A DNA stretch of 64,000 nt from Porphyromonadaceae bacterium UBA7332 (GCA_002471225.1 DKPO01000031.1:125232-189231); one strand, 5' to 3'; shown: positions 50,813 to 58,966, counted from the first letter of the stretch. Numbers and translations: made by a program. The notes: generated by a model not told the origin, from the sequence alone.

Positions 50813-52021
50813 TTACATTTTGGAATCTAATGATTTTCCTTTCTCGATATGATCGAAGTTAACTAAGAACTCTTTCATTGCAATAACGATATCTGCTTTA
50901 GTCGCTTCGGAAGACTCAAAAATAGATTGTAGCTTTACGAATAACCGATCAATTTCAGTCATTGATTTCGGACGTAAATTAGTTACAACTCCTAAAGCCT
51001 CATAAATATTCAGATCGACCACCTCAGTAGGAGTATAAAACTCTTCGTATGGCTTTTCGCCTGAAGTATCACTCGAGGAAAGTATGATCGGATAATTTTT
51101 GCTTCCGTTTTTTAAATCTGCAACAGCTGCCAATGCTTCTTGTTCTGTTGAGCAAATGAGCGGCTGGTAACCAAACTCACGAAGAAGGTTAATACCGATT
51201 TCGCCAAACGACATCTCTTGTTCTTTCTGTAACTTGGGAAAGTAAACTTGTCCGCTTTTTCCCAGTATGCAGGCAAGAAGACAGATTTGTCCGCTTTCTT
51301 CAGGTGATACAAAGTATCGTTTAATATCTGAAGGAGCAGAAAGAGGTTGTATCTTATTCAGTCGCTCCATAAAGGCAGCCGGTAAAGAACCGTTTGAAAA
51401 AGCTACGTTGGCAAATCGTGCCGTTGTTATCGGATAAAGTTGCGAATAAGACATAATCATTTCTTCCATGATTTTCTTACTCCCCCCCATTATATTAACC
51501 GGATTGGCCGCTTTGTCTGTTGAGACGCAGAAAAAATGCTTTGGTGGATAGTTTACCATCAGATCCAGCAACTTTCGTGCTCTGATAACATTGTTTTCTA
51601 ATAAAGCTTCTACTGAATATCTGTCTTTTTCACTACGAACATGTTTATGGGCAGAGAAATTAGCAACAATATCGAATCCGCCTCTTTCAATAAACATTTT
51701 AGTAAAGACCGGATCAGCATAGCTCATAGGATAGGTAACAAAGTCATCGGGAACGAACAGTCCTGGCTCACTTCGCAAATCGCGAGTCAATTCAGCAAGG
51801 CCATTCTCATTAATATCTACTACGATGAGACTTTTCGGTTCGAACGGAAGTAGAGCACGGATAAAAGAGCTACCTATGGTTCCTGCCCCACCGATAACTA
51901 AAACCTCTTTATCTTTAATAGCAAGACCTAATTTCTCTTTGTTTCGGAGCAAGTCTTGTTCAAACATGCTGTTAGCACGCTTGGTAACGAATTTCGCAAT
52001 AAACTGATCTAATTGGAACAT
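50813..52021 (-). CDS. legB: NDP-N-acetylhexosamine 4,6-dehydratase (Polysacc_synt_2/FlaA1-type)
   Basis: 402 residues, soluble. NAD-binding GGAGTIGSS at residues 44-52. The active-site segment CVSTDKAANPVNIMGGSKK has Met where classical SDRs have Tyr, as in FlaA1 and PglF. ANFSAHKHVRSEKDRYSVEA is the substrate-binding block. It starts the nonulosonate route by making the 4-keto-6-deoxy sugar. C. jejuni LegB is shorter; this protein belongs to the CapD-like group, so the legB symbol is by role rather than close kinship. It is the second gene of the operon. Confidence 0.88.
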   Translation of the reverse strand: MFQLDQFIAKFVTKRANSMFEQDLLRNKEKLGLAIKDKEVLVIGGAGTIGSSFIRALLPFEPKSLIVVDINENGLAELTRDLRSEPGLFVPDDFVTYPMSYADPVFTKMFIERGGFDIVANFSAHKHVRSEKDRYSVEALLENNVIRARKLLDLMVNYPPKHFFCVSTDKAANPVNIMGGSKKIMEEMIMSYSQLYPITTARFANVAFSNGSLPAAFMERLNKIQPLSAPSDIKRYFVSPEESGQICLLACILGKSGQVYFPKLQKEQEMSFGEIGINLLREFGYQPLICSTEQEALAAVADLKNGSKNYPIILSSSDTSGEKPYEEFYTPTEVVDLNIYEALGVVTNLRPKSMTEIDRLFVKLQSIFESSEATKADIVIAMKEFLVNFDHIEKGKSLDSKM

Positions 52022-52026
52022 ATCGA

Positions 52027-52893
52027 TTATAAATTTTTATTCAATGCATATCTTTCGAAGGCATCGATAAATGATCCGGGAGTCGTATTGTAGATTTTCA
52101 ATCCCCAACGCTTGGAAACAGCTTCAATTTCCCGATACATTTTAAATATAATATATTGATGATAAAGGATCTGATAAAGCGGATAAGAAGCATATTGCGT
52201 CTGATCTGTTTTATTTGTCTTTCCATTATCATAAAAATGAGTGAAGTTCATGATCACCCGATTATCGTCAGATATGCCTATATCATGAATCCATGAATGC
52301 TCGGCACCAGATAAATAGATTTGACTGAATCCCATCCGAAGGGCTACCATCAGTGCCGGAATGAGTACATTATGCGGACGGGGAACACCTAAACCTTTAC
52401 GAAACGCCCAGTCACAAAACCAATCAGGCCCTTCGATCGGAATGGTATTGTGCGGATAAACCCGAATGTGTTTATTCTTTTTGATTTCGCGTTGCCAATG
52501 CATGCTTTTAAATGCATCTGCAGGCATAAATAGAATCAGATCCCAGTCCGTTTTGTTCGTTAAGGCATGGAATAATTTTTCTTCTTTATCTTTGTGTAAC
52601 CAGAATACAGGATCAGCAACCAGATAATAATTAGGTTTTACAACCTCAAAATAGCTTGAACATGCGCTGAAATTTACCATTAGGCGTGATTTATCCACCC
52701 AAAAATCTGTTTGGTTTTCAATCATATCCTTAAAAGAAGGACCATTTCCAAAGATAATAATCGAATGACTGTCTTTCTGCCTTCCCGGAGTTGGAATATT
52801 CTTCTTTCCAAGGAAAAGAATGCGTATGAGACTAACAAAAAAACCGAACCATTCTTCTGAAAATGACTTTAATTTATCGCGTTTAGAGCTCAT
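52027..52893 (-). CDS. DUF115/GT42-like protein, candidate nonulosonate glycosyltransferase
   Basis: 289 residues from MSSKRDK (ATG ending at 52893). The longer frame to 52923 would start inside the promoter. A nucleotide-binding start IIIFGNGPSFKDMIEN (NGPS at 50-53) and a later HNVLIPALMVALRMGFSQIY followed by LSGAEHSW resemble both CstII-type sialyltransferases (GT42) and Maf/DUF115 motility-glycosylation transferases, which transfer nonulosonic acids. It is the first gene of the nonulosonate operon, so a role as the transferase using the CMP-sugar made downstream is likely but unproven. Confidence 0.7.
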   Translation of the reverse strand: MSSKRDKLKSFSEEWFGFFVSLIRILFLGKKNIPTPGRQKDSHSIIIFGNGPSFKDMIENQTDFWVDKSRLMVNFSACSSYFEVVKPNYYLVADPVFWLHKDKEEKLFHALTNKTDWDLILFMPADAFKSMHWQREIKKNKHIRVYPHNTIPIEGPDWFCDWAFRKGLGVPRPHNVLIPALMVALRMGFSQIYLSGAEHSWIHDIGISDDNRVIMNFTHFYDNGKTNKTDQTQYASYPLYQILYHQYIIFKMYREIEAVSKRWGLKIYNTTPGSFIDAFERYALNKNL

Positions 52894-52920
52894 ATAATTT
52901 CTTAATTTTCGTATTTTGAG

Positions 52921-52928
52921 CAAAGATA
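52921..52928 (-). promoter_or_regulatory. -7 box of the nonulosonate operon
   Basis: TATCTTTG on the minus strand, giving a leader of about 20 nt before the ATG ending at 52893. It sets the start of an eight-gene transcription unit running to 45146. Confidence 0.65.
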
Positions 52929-52986
52929 AAAGAATTCAATAAAGCGCATAAGAAATCTACTCTTTTCTATTCTTTATGAAAGAATA

Positions 52987-53018
52987 TTTGATTAAGTCAG
53001 AAACAGTTCCTTACTTTG
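52987..53018 (+). promoter_or_regulatory. Promoter of the thiamine operon
   Basis: TTTG (52987-52990), 20 nt and TTACTTTG (53011-53018), one mismatch from TAnnTTTG. It directly precedes the TPP riboswitch. Confidence 0.55.
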
Positions 53019-53027
53019 CACCCGAAA

Positions 53028-53101
53028 AATGTAGGGGTGCTTCCTATCGAGGCTGAGATTATACCCATTGAACCTGTACGGATAATGCCGTCGTAGGGAG
53101 G
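53028..53101 (+). promoter_or_regulatory. TPP riboswitch (THI element)
   Basis: All conserved blocks of the thiamine pyrophosphate aptamer are present in order: GGGGTGC (53034-53040), GGCTGAGATTATACCC (53051-53066), TTGAACCTG (53068-53076), CGGATAATGCCG (53079-53090) and GTAGGGA (53093-53099). It precedes a receptor-transporter-kinase operon for thiamine, so high TPP should lower uptake. Confidence 0.97.
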
Positions 53102-53188
53102 AATCGTTTGCAAAATCTTTTCTTTTTTATTTTAGGTATACTTCTCTTGTACCCTCTTTTTCATTTGTTTCATTTATATCTAAACAGT

Positions 53189-55411
53189 ATGAAAAGAGAT
53201 TTTATTCAATTATTTATTCTTATCGGTTTTACTGCTTTGTTACGGGCAGAAAACAACAGTATATCAACACTTTCAGATTCAGATACACTTTCGTCGAAAA
53301 TGGCTAATCATATCGACCTCGATGAGATAGTCGTTACAGCAACAAAGGCGATGAAAGGGACTCCGGTTGCATATACCAACTTATCGAAGGAGGAAATTGC
53401 CAAGCGAAACTTCGGACAGGACGTGCCTTATCTTATCTCGCAAACACCTTCGGTGATTGTTACGTCGGATGCAGGTACCGGAATTGGTTACACCGGTTTT
53501 CGTGTACGCGGTACTGATGCGAATCGTATCAATATTACAGTGAACGGAGTGCCGATGAATGATTCTGAGTCTCACACCGTGTTTTGGGTAAATATGCCTG
53601 ACTTTGCATCTTCGGTGGAGAATGTTCAAATTCAGCGTGGAGTCGGTACTTCTACGAATGGTGCAGCATCTTTCGGAGCTACGATAGCTATGCAGACACA
53701 AGGAATGTCCTATAAGCCTTATGCTGAGGTTTCGACAGCGGGTGGATCTTTCGGAACGTTTAAAACAACCGGAAAAGTAAGTACCGGTCTGTTGAAAAAT
53801 AAATTTGTATTTGATGCACGTGCTTCTCATATCCAGAGTGATGGATTTATTGATCGTGCATCAGCTAATATGAATTCTTATTTTGCTTCCGGAGCTTATT
53901 ATGGTGATAATACGATGATTAAATTCCAGACTTTCGGAAGCAAGGAGAAAACATATCAGTCATGGAATGGTATTTCTTCAGAAATGCTGAAGACCAACCG
54001 TACGTTTAACTCATGTGGTATGTACACGGATGAGAACGGAGTTACGCGCTTTTATGATAATCAAACCGATAATTATCAACAACAACATTATCATCTGATG
54101 GCTACTCAGCGTGTCGGTGACTTCTGGAATATGAATATGACAGCTCACTATACGCGCGGCAAAGGATATTACGAAGATTACAAAGAAGGTGCAAAGTTTA
54201 AATCGTATAAATTAAATCCGTTTATAAATGCTGACGGAAAAGAAGTTACGAAGTCGGATTTAGTGCGTCAGAAATGGTTGGATAATCACTTTTATGGAGC
54301 CGTTTATAGTGCTAACTATCGTAAAGACAACTGGCATCTTACATTAGGTACTGCCGTAAATAATTATGATGGAGATCACTATGGCAAAGTGAAATGGGTA
54401 AAAAATATTCAGAATCTGGATCCGGATCACGAATACTACAGAAGTAATGGTACGAAACTGGACTATAATGCATTTGTAAAGGCAAACCTTTTAATCACAA
54501 AGAGTCTGAATGCCTATGTAGATCTTCAATACAGAGGGATTAACTATAAGATAAAAGGAGAAGATGATAAAGCCGGAGCTTTGGATATTCATAAAAACTA
54601 TAACTTTTTCAATCCGAAAGCCGGTTTGAATTATTCTTTTGCCAAATACCATAATGCTTTCGTTTCATTTTCGATTGCTAACCGTGAGCCGAACCGTAAT
54701 AATTTCACCGAGGCCGCTGTTGATGAAAGACCAACGTATGAGACTCTCTATGATTATGAAGCGGGCTACGAATTCCGTACTGATCGTTTCCATGTAGGTA
54801 CGAATCTTTATTATATGGATTATAACAATCAGTTGGTTCTTACGGGTAAAATCAGTGAAATCGGGGAACCGCTGACTTCAAATATCAAGGATAGTTATCG
54901 TATGGGTATTGAGTTAATGGGAGGAGTGAAAATTACAAATTGGTTGAATTGGGAAGGTAATGTTACTTTAAGTCAGAATAAAATTAAGAAATTTACCGAA
55001 TACGTTGATGACTGGGATACAGGTGAACAACATGCAATTTATATCGGGAAGACAAATATTGCTTTCTCACCCGATGTCATTGCAAACAGTATGTTTAACT
55101 TTGCGTACAAAGGTTTTTCGGCAGCATTTAACAGCACCTTTGTCGGGCGTCAATATATTGACAATACATCGTCAAAGGATCGGTCGATCAATCCATATTT
55201 CGTAAATAATCTACGTTTTGGTTACACGTTCAAACCTTCGTTTATGGAAACAATCACTGTTGATTTCACGGTTAATAACTTGTTCAATGAACAGTATGAA
55301 ACCAACGCCTGGGTATACTCGTATTTCGAAGGCGGAGTGCGTAAAAAAGACGATGGTTACTTTACACAAGCTGGTACGAATGTCATGGGACGTTTAGTCT
55401 TAAGATTCTAA
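53189..55411 (+). CDS. TonB-dependent outer-membrane receptor for thiamine
   Basis: About 740 residues from MKRDFIQLF, which gives a normal signal peptide ending ALLRAENN. An upstream TTG at 53108 is an unlikely start in the T-rich leader. DEIVVTATKAMKG acts as the TonB box-like/plug start, and the plug domain includes GFRVRGTDANRINITVNGVP (20 residues) and VENVQIQRGVGTSTNGAASF (20 residues). The rest is a 22-stranded barrel ending in GRLVLRF with the C-terminal Phe. The TPP riboswitch and the downstream pnuT and TPK genes identify thiamine (or a phosphate ester) as the cargo. Such receptors are known from Bacteroidota thiamine loci. Confidence 0.93.
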   Translation: MKRDFIQLFILIGFTALLRAENNSISTLSDSDTLSSKMANHIDLDEIVVTATKAMKGTPVAYTNLSKEEIAKRNFGQDVPYLISQTPSVIVTSDAGTGIGYTGFRVRGTDANRINITVNGVPMNDSESHTVFWVNMPDFASSVENVQIQRGVGTSTNGAASFGATIAMQTQGMSYKPYAEVSTAGGSFGTFKTTGKVSTGLLKNKFVFDARASHIQSDGFIDRASANMNSYFASGAYYGDNTMIKFQTFGSKEKTYQSWNGISSEMLKTNRTFNSCGMYTDENGVTRFYDNQTDNYQQQHYHLMATQRVGDFWNMNMTAHYTRGKGYYEDYKEGAKFKSYKLNPFINADGKEVTKSDLVRQKWLDNHFYGAVYSANYRKDNWHLTLGTAVNNYDGDHYGKVKWVKNIQNLDPDHEYYRSNGTKLDYNAFVKANLLITKSLNAYVDLQYRGINYKIKGEDDKAGALDIHKNYNFFNPKAGLNYSFAKYHNAFVSFSIANREPNRNNFTEAAVDERPTYETLYDYEAGYEFRTDRFHVGTNLYYMDYNNQLVLTGKISEIGEPLTSNIKDSYRMGIELMGGVKITNWLNWEGNVTLSQNKIKKFTEYVDDWDTGEQHAIYIGKTNIAFSPDVIANSMFNFAYKGFSAAFNSTFVGRQYIDNTSSKDRSINPYFVNNLRFGYTFKPSFMETITVDFTVNNLFNEQYETNAWVYSYFEGGVRKKDDGYFTQAGTNVMGRLVLRF

Positions 55412-55424
55412 AATCATATATCAG

Positions 55425-55465
55425 AAGATAATCCTGAACTAAAAACTCAGGATTATCTTTTTTAG
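55425..55465 (+). terminator. Hairpin with T-tract between the receptor and pnuT genes
   Basis: AAGATAATCCTGA (55425-55437) pairs perfectly with TCAGGATTATCTT (55447-55459), followed by T5. It should reduce read-through into pnuT and the kinase gene, giving more receptor than transporter. Confidence 0.8.
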
Positions 55466-55475
55466 CAAACATATT

Positions 55476-56066
55476 ATGGATCAGTTACTCGAATACTTCG
55501 GTGTGATTACCGGATTGCTTTATCTTTATCTCGAGATTAAACAGAAGCCCGTTATGTGGGTTATTGGTTTAATTACTTCATTTGTATATGTATTTGTCTT
55601 TTATCAGGCAAAAATCTATGCAGATATGGGTCTGAATATCTATTATGTATTGATTAGTATTTATGGTTGGATTTTGTGGAAGTGTAAAAAAGAGGAACAG
55701 ACATCGGAAGATAGTCAGCAAATCAAATATATCAATCTGAATACGAAAACGGGTATCGGATTGGTTGTATCCTTTTTTCCTGTTTATTTAAGTATGGCTT
55801 ATGTTCTGGATCGCTTTACTGACTCACCGATTCCTTATGCGGATGCTTTTACCACGACATTGAGTATTCTTGCAACATGGATGCTGGCAAAACGTATCCT
55901 TCAACACTGGATGTTATGGGTGTTTATTAATTTGATCAGCATTTATATTTATATTTACAGAGGTCTTTATCCGACATCATTTCTCTATTTATGTTATGCT
56001 TCATTAGCTGTTGTTGGCTATATCAACTGGAAAAAGAAAGGAGTTTTATATGAAAAGGATTTATGA
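55476..56066 (+). CDS. pnuT: PnuC-family thiamine transporter
   Basis: 196 residues with about seven hydrophobic segments, the PnuC/PnuT size. The early LLYLYLEIKQKPVMWVIGLI and NIYYVLISIYGWILWKCKK segments are diagnostic for this family of facilitators for vitamin precursors. Its place between the TPP-controlled receptor and thiamine pyrophosphokinase indicates PnuT (thiamine), not PnuC (nicotinamide riboside). Intracellular phosphorylation by the next gene product would trap the vitamin. It overlaps that gene by 17 bp. Confidence 0.93.
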   Translation: MDQLLEYFGVITGLLYLYLEIKQKPVMWVIGLITSFVYVFVFYQAKIYADMGLNIYYVLISIYGWILWKCKKEEQTSEDSQQIKYINLNTKTGIGLVVSFFPVYLSMAYVLDRFTDSPIPYADAFTTTLSILATWMLAKRILQHWMLWVFINLISIYIYIYRGLYPTSFLYLCYASLAVVGYINWKKKGVLYEKDL

Positions 56067-56691
56067 TTGTGTCATTGTAGCTAATGGAGAATTTCCGACT
56101 TCATCAGCCGTTTTGAGTGTTCTGAATCAGGCTAAGATGATTGTTGCCTGTGATGGTGCTGCTCAAACTTTGCTGACTAAAGGCTATACACCTCATAGGA
56201 TCATAGGTGATCTGGATAGCCTTGCTCCCGATATCAAAAATCGTTTCGCAGCTATCGTAGTACATAATCCGGATCAGGAAACGAATGATTTGACAAAGGC
56301 TATCGGTTTTGTTAAATCTAAAGGAGTCCAGTCTGTATGTATCATTGCAGCTACCGGATTAAGAGAAGATCACACGCTGGCCAATATATCATTGCTGACT
56401 CAATATCAACCAATGTTTACTGACATTTCGATGATGTCAGATTATGGCGTTTTTACGGCAATCAAAGAGACCCGACGATTTGAATCTTTTAAAAATCAAA
56501 AAATTTCGATCTTTTCACTTCCTCCATTGGTTCCTGTATCTACTCAGAATCTTAAATATTCAATAGATAAACGTGAATTAAATATATGGTGGGAAGGGTC
56601 TCTTAATGAGTCTGTTAGTGATTGGTTCGAGGTTTCGTTGCATGGAGAAGGTAATGTACTTGTCTATCAAGTGTACGAAAAAAAACAATAA
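56050..56691 (+). CDS. thiN: Thiamine pyrophosphokinase
   Basis: 213 residues from the ATG at 56050 (MKRIYDCVIVANGEFP). TPK motifs are DGAAQTLLTKGYTPH, IIGDLDSLAPD, NPDQETNDLTKAI and ATGLREDHTLANI, which hold the metal and ATP/thiamine contacts. The C-terminal part is the beta-sandwich thiamine-binding domain. It converts imported thiamine to TPP in one step using ATP. It is translationally coupled to pnuT. The whole operon is under TPP feedback. Confidence 0.95.
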   Translation: MKRIYDCVIVANGEFPTSSAVLSVLNQAKMIVACDGAAQTLLTKGYTPHRIIGDLDSLAPDIKNRFAAIVVHNPDQETNDLTKAIGFVKSKGVQSVCIIAATGLREDHTLANISLLTQYQPMFTDISMMSDYGVFTAIKETRRFESFKNQKISIFSLPPLVPVSTQNLKYSIDKRELNIWWEGSLNESVSDWFEVSLHGEGNVLVYQVYEKKQ

Positions 56692-56708
56692 AAAATATCC
56701 GTTTACTA

Positions 56709-56739
56709 TTTGTAGATTGAAATAATTGTTGTAATATTG
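56709..56739 (+). promoter_or_regulatory. Promoter of the CAU tRNA
   Basis: TTTG (56709-56712), a 19-nt spacer and TAATATTG (56732-56739), one mismatch from TAnnTTTG. Confidence 0.7.
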
Positions 56740-56769
56740 CATTCGCAATCGGGTACATAACCCTAAGCA

Positions 56770-56843
56770 GGTCCTATAGCTCAGTTGGTTAGAGCATCTG
56801 ACTCATAATCAGGGGGTCCTTGGTTCAAGCCCAAGTGGGACCA
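56770..56843 (+). tRNA. tRNA with CAU anticodon (elongator Met, or Ile2)
   Basis: A 74-nt cloverleaf. The acceptor stem is GGTCCTA with TGGGACC, the D arm is AGCTCAGTTGGTTAGAGC, the anticodon loop CTCATAA sits between TCTGA and TCAGG, and the T arm is CTTGG TTCAAGC CCAAG. The discriminator is A and CCA is not encoded. The acceptor starts with a paired G, so it is not the initiator. Whether it is Met or lysidine-modified Ile2 cannot be read here. Confidence 0.93.
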
Positions 56844-56864
56844 CAGATATAATAGCCAAGTTTT

Positions 56865-56903
56865 AAAAGCGTAAATCTCTTTTTGAGATTTGCGCTTTTT
56901 TTT
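56865..56903 (+). terminator. Terminator of the CAU tRNA
   Basis: AAAAGCGTAAATCTC (56865-56879) pairs with GAGATTTGCGCTTTT (56885-56899, one G-T pair), followed by T's. Confidence 0.9.
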
Positions 56904-56959
56904 AATCCGATGGTTATACCACAAATCTTTTAGAATCTATTTATCAATCACACAGAACT

Positions 56960-58312
56960 ATGAAAATTAAATCAATTGCAACCCTGTGTCTGGCAGGGTT
57001 ATTCTCTCTGCAATCTGCACAATCACAGAAATTGCTTAATGAAACTCCGCAGCAAAAGGAAGAACGGATGGAATGGTTTCAGGATGCCAAGCTTGGAATC
57101 TTTATTCATTGGGGTATTTACTCCGTAAGAGGTGTTGTTGAAAGTTGGTCTTTCTACAACAAGTATTTGTCGTATGATGAATATATGTCTCAACTTGATG
57201 GTTTTACTGCTAAAAACTATGATCCGAAAGAGTGGATCGATCTGATTAAAGAATCAGGAGCTCAATATACCGTAATGACTTCTAAACATCATGATGGTGT
57301 TGCTTTGTGGGATACAAAAGCAAATGATTTAAGTGTGGTGAAGCAAACTCCGGCACAAAGGGATCTTCTTACTCCTTTTGTATCTGAAGCGCGTAAACAA
57401 GGATTAAAAGTTGGAATTTATTATTCTTTACTTGACTGGTCGAGTAATGATTACCCGCATGAATCACGTACGTCGATGCGCTATCAGGTGAAAGACGATC
57501 CGGCTCGCTGGCAGCGTTTTCTTGACTTTAATAATAAACAGTTAACCGAGCTGAATCAACAATATAAACCCGATTTATACTGGTTTGACGGCGACTGGGA
57601 TTTTGACGGAAAGACATGGAAAGCGAAAGATCTGGCTACTATGTTACGAAAATTCAATCCGAATGTAGTATTGAACTCTCGTATACAGGGATATGGTGAC
57701 TATGAAACTCCGGAACAAGGAGTACCTGTAGCCCGTCCGAAGTCTCCCTGGTGGGAATTATGTATGACGATGAATGATAATTGGGGATATGTGCCAACAG
57801 ATACAAATTATAAATCGGCTAATATGTTGCTGCGTACTTTCGTAGATTGCATCTCCAATGGGGGTAATTTACTGCTTGATATCGGGCCGAAAGAGGATGG
57901 GACTATTCCGGAAGAGCAAGTAGCGGTACTTAAGGAATTCGGAAGATGGACTAAGAAACACGCTGAGGCTATTTACGGCACACGTGCCGGAATCCCTAAT
58001 GGGCATGTTATGGCATATACAGCCTTGAATAAAACGCAGGATATTCTTTATTTATATCTGCCTTATAAACCGCAAGGTCCGATTTCGATCAAGGGACTGA
58101 AGAATAAGGTGAATCGTGCCTGGGTTGTAGGGAATGGTGCTATGCTTGAAACAAAAGTAGTAGGAAAATTATACTGGAGTCAGGTACCGGGTATTCTTTA
58201 TATTGATGTACCGGAACAAGTACTTGATCCTGAAATCACGGTTATTGCTTTACTTTTGGATGGTAAAGTTGATTTATATAACGAAGCAGGTCAGGTTATT
58301 ACAAGTAATTAA
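56960..58312 (+). CDS. Alpha-L-fucosidase, GH29
   Basis: 450 residues with a signal peptide (ATLCLAGLFSLQSAQS). The GH29 catalytic barrel shows IFIHWGIYS at 47-55, SKHHDGVALWD near 108-118 and the nucleophile Asp210 in LYWFDGDWDF. A short C-terminal beta domain ends GQVITSN. Retaining alpha-fucosidases release terminal fucose from host glycans or plant xyloglucan; the linkage specificity is unknown. The protein is probably periplasmic. It is monocistronic with a strong terminator. Confidence 0.95.
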   Translation: MKIKSIATLCLAGLFSLQSAQSQKLLNETPQQKEERMEWFQDAKLGIFIHWGIYSVRGVVESWSFYNKYLSYDEYMSQLDGFTAKNYDPKEWIDLIKESGAQYTVMTSKHHDGVALWDTKANDLSVVKQTPAQRDLLTPFVSEARKQGLKVGIYYSLLDWSSNDYPHESRTSMRYQVKDDPARWQRFLDFNNKQLTELNQQYKPDLYWFDGDWDFDGKTWKAKDLATMLRKFNPNVVLNSRIQGYGDYETPEQGVPVARPKSPWWELCMTMNDNWGYVPTDTNYKSANMLLRTFVDCISNGGNLLLDIGPKEDGTIPEEQVAVLKEFGRWTKKHAEAIYGTRAGIPNGHVMAYTALNKTQDILYLYLPYKPQGPISIKGLKNKVNRAWVVGNGAMLETKVVGKLYWSQVPGILYIDVPEQVLDPEITVIALLLDGKVDLYNEAGQVITSN

Positions 58313-58330
58313 TGCTTTGTTCGAATAAAG

Positions 58331-58366
58331 AAGCTATCTCAAACTAAATTGAGATAGCTTTTTTTG
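58331..58366 (+). terminator. Terminator after the fucosidase gene
   Basis: AAGCTATCTCAA (58331-58342) pairs perfectly with TTGAGATAGCTT (58349-58360), followed by T6. Confidence 0.92.
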
Positions 58367-58533
58367 TAGTATAGAAAGTAAGATCAAGTTGATTTAGCTT
58401 CTTTGTTGATAGAATCCATGTTATGGTTTTGAGAATGCCCCTGATGATTGGAAATAATATCAATTATTTATTCTGATCTACAAAGAACAAGAAGGTCTGA
58501 AATATTTAAGACTTTCACAAACAGAAAATCATC

Positions 58534-58704
58534 TGCAACATTTGCAACATTTGCAACATGTGGTTTAATATGTTGCTATACAGAAGAATAAAGTGTTGCA
58601 AATAGTGTTGCAAATAAACTTTGCCAAATTCATCTGCAACACTATCTGCAACACCTGGAAGGCCTTTCTACAGAGCTTTTCAGGGATATGTTGCAAATGT
58701 TGCA
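58534..58704. repeat. Field of TGCAACA / TGTTGCA heptamers in both orientations
   Basis: TGCAACA starts at 58534, 58543 and 58552 (exact 9-nt period), then at 58635 and 58647. The reverse complement TGTTGCA starts at 58594, 58606, 58689 and 58698 (again 9 nt apart). The outer groups form an inverted arrangement, with ATCTGCAACATTTGCAACA facing its complement. Confidence 0.9.
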
Positions 58705-58763
58705 GATAAAATGAGCAAAAAACTCTTGTAGTAAAATAATGATATGCGCGTATCCCTGAAAAG
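58676..58763. repeat. 13-bp inverted repeat
   Basis: CTTTTCAGGGATA (58676-58688) and TATCCCTGAAAAG (58751-58763) are exact complements, enclosing the last two TGTTGCA heptamers. Confidence 0.8.
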
Positions 58764-58879
58764 ATACGGTATATCTTTTCAAAGTCTGATAGAGTCTTAT
58801 TGAAAGATGTACTCCACTTATTGAGAAATTGATTACGTCCATTCAAAGATTGACTTAATAAACAAACCTTTGTCTGCGA

Positions 58880-58966
58880 AATTAGATACCTATATAAAAT
58901 ATTTTACATAGGTATCTAAAGATATTTTGCTACGTATGTAATTTTATTTTGGTACGTATCTAATTT
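58880..58966. repeat. Nested TTAGATAC inverted repeats
   Basis: TTAGATACCTAT (58883-58894) pairs perfectly with ATAGGTATCTAA (58909-58920). The same left arm as AAATTAGATAC (58880-58890) also pairs perfectly with GTATCTAATTT (58956-58966). The two pairings exclude each other. Confidence 0.8.

Noticed and set aside
53108..53188. N-terminal extension of the TonB receptor from a TTG start
   Set aside because: The stretch directly follows the riboswitch and translates a T-rich leader. The ATG at 53189 gives a normal signal peptide.
53381..53830. 149-codon minus-strand frame inside the TonB receptor gene
   Set aside because: It lies antisense to the strongly conserved plug domain and shows no signal, motif or promoter.
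58534..58704. CRISPR array
   Set aside because: The repeated word is only 7 nt, occurs in both orientations and has 2-nt gaps in places. There are no spacers of uniform length and no cas genes.
58565..58846. Minus-strand gene of 93 codons
   Set aside because: Its sequence (LQHLQH, CNTICNT) simply translates the TGCAACA repeats. There is no promoter or family match.
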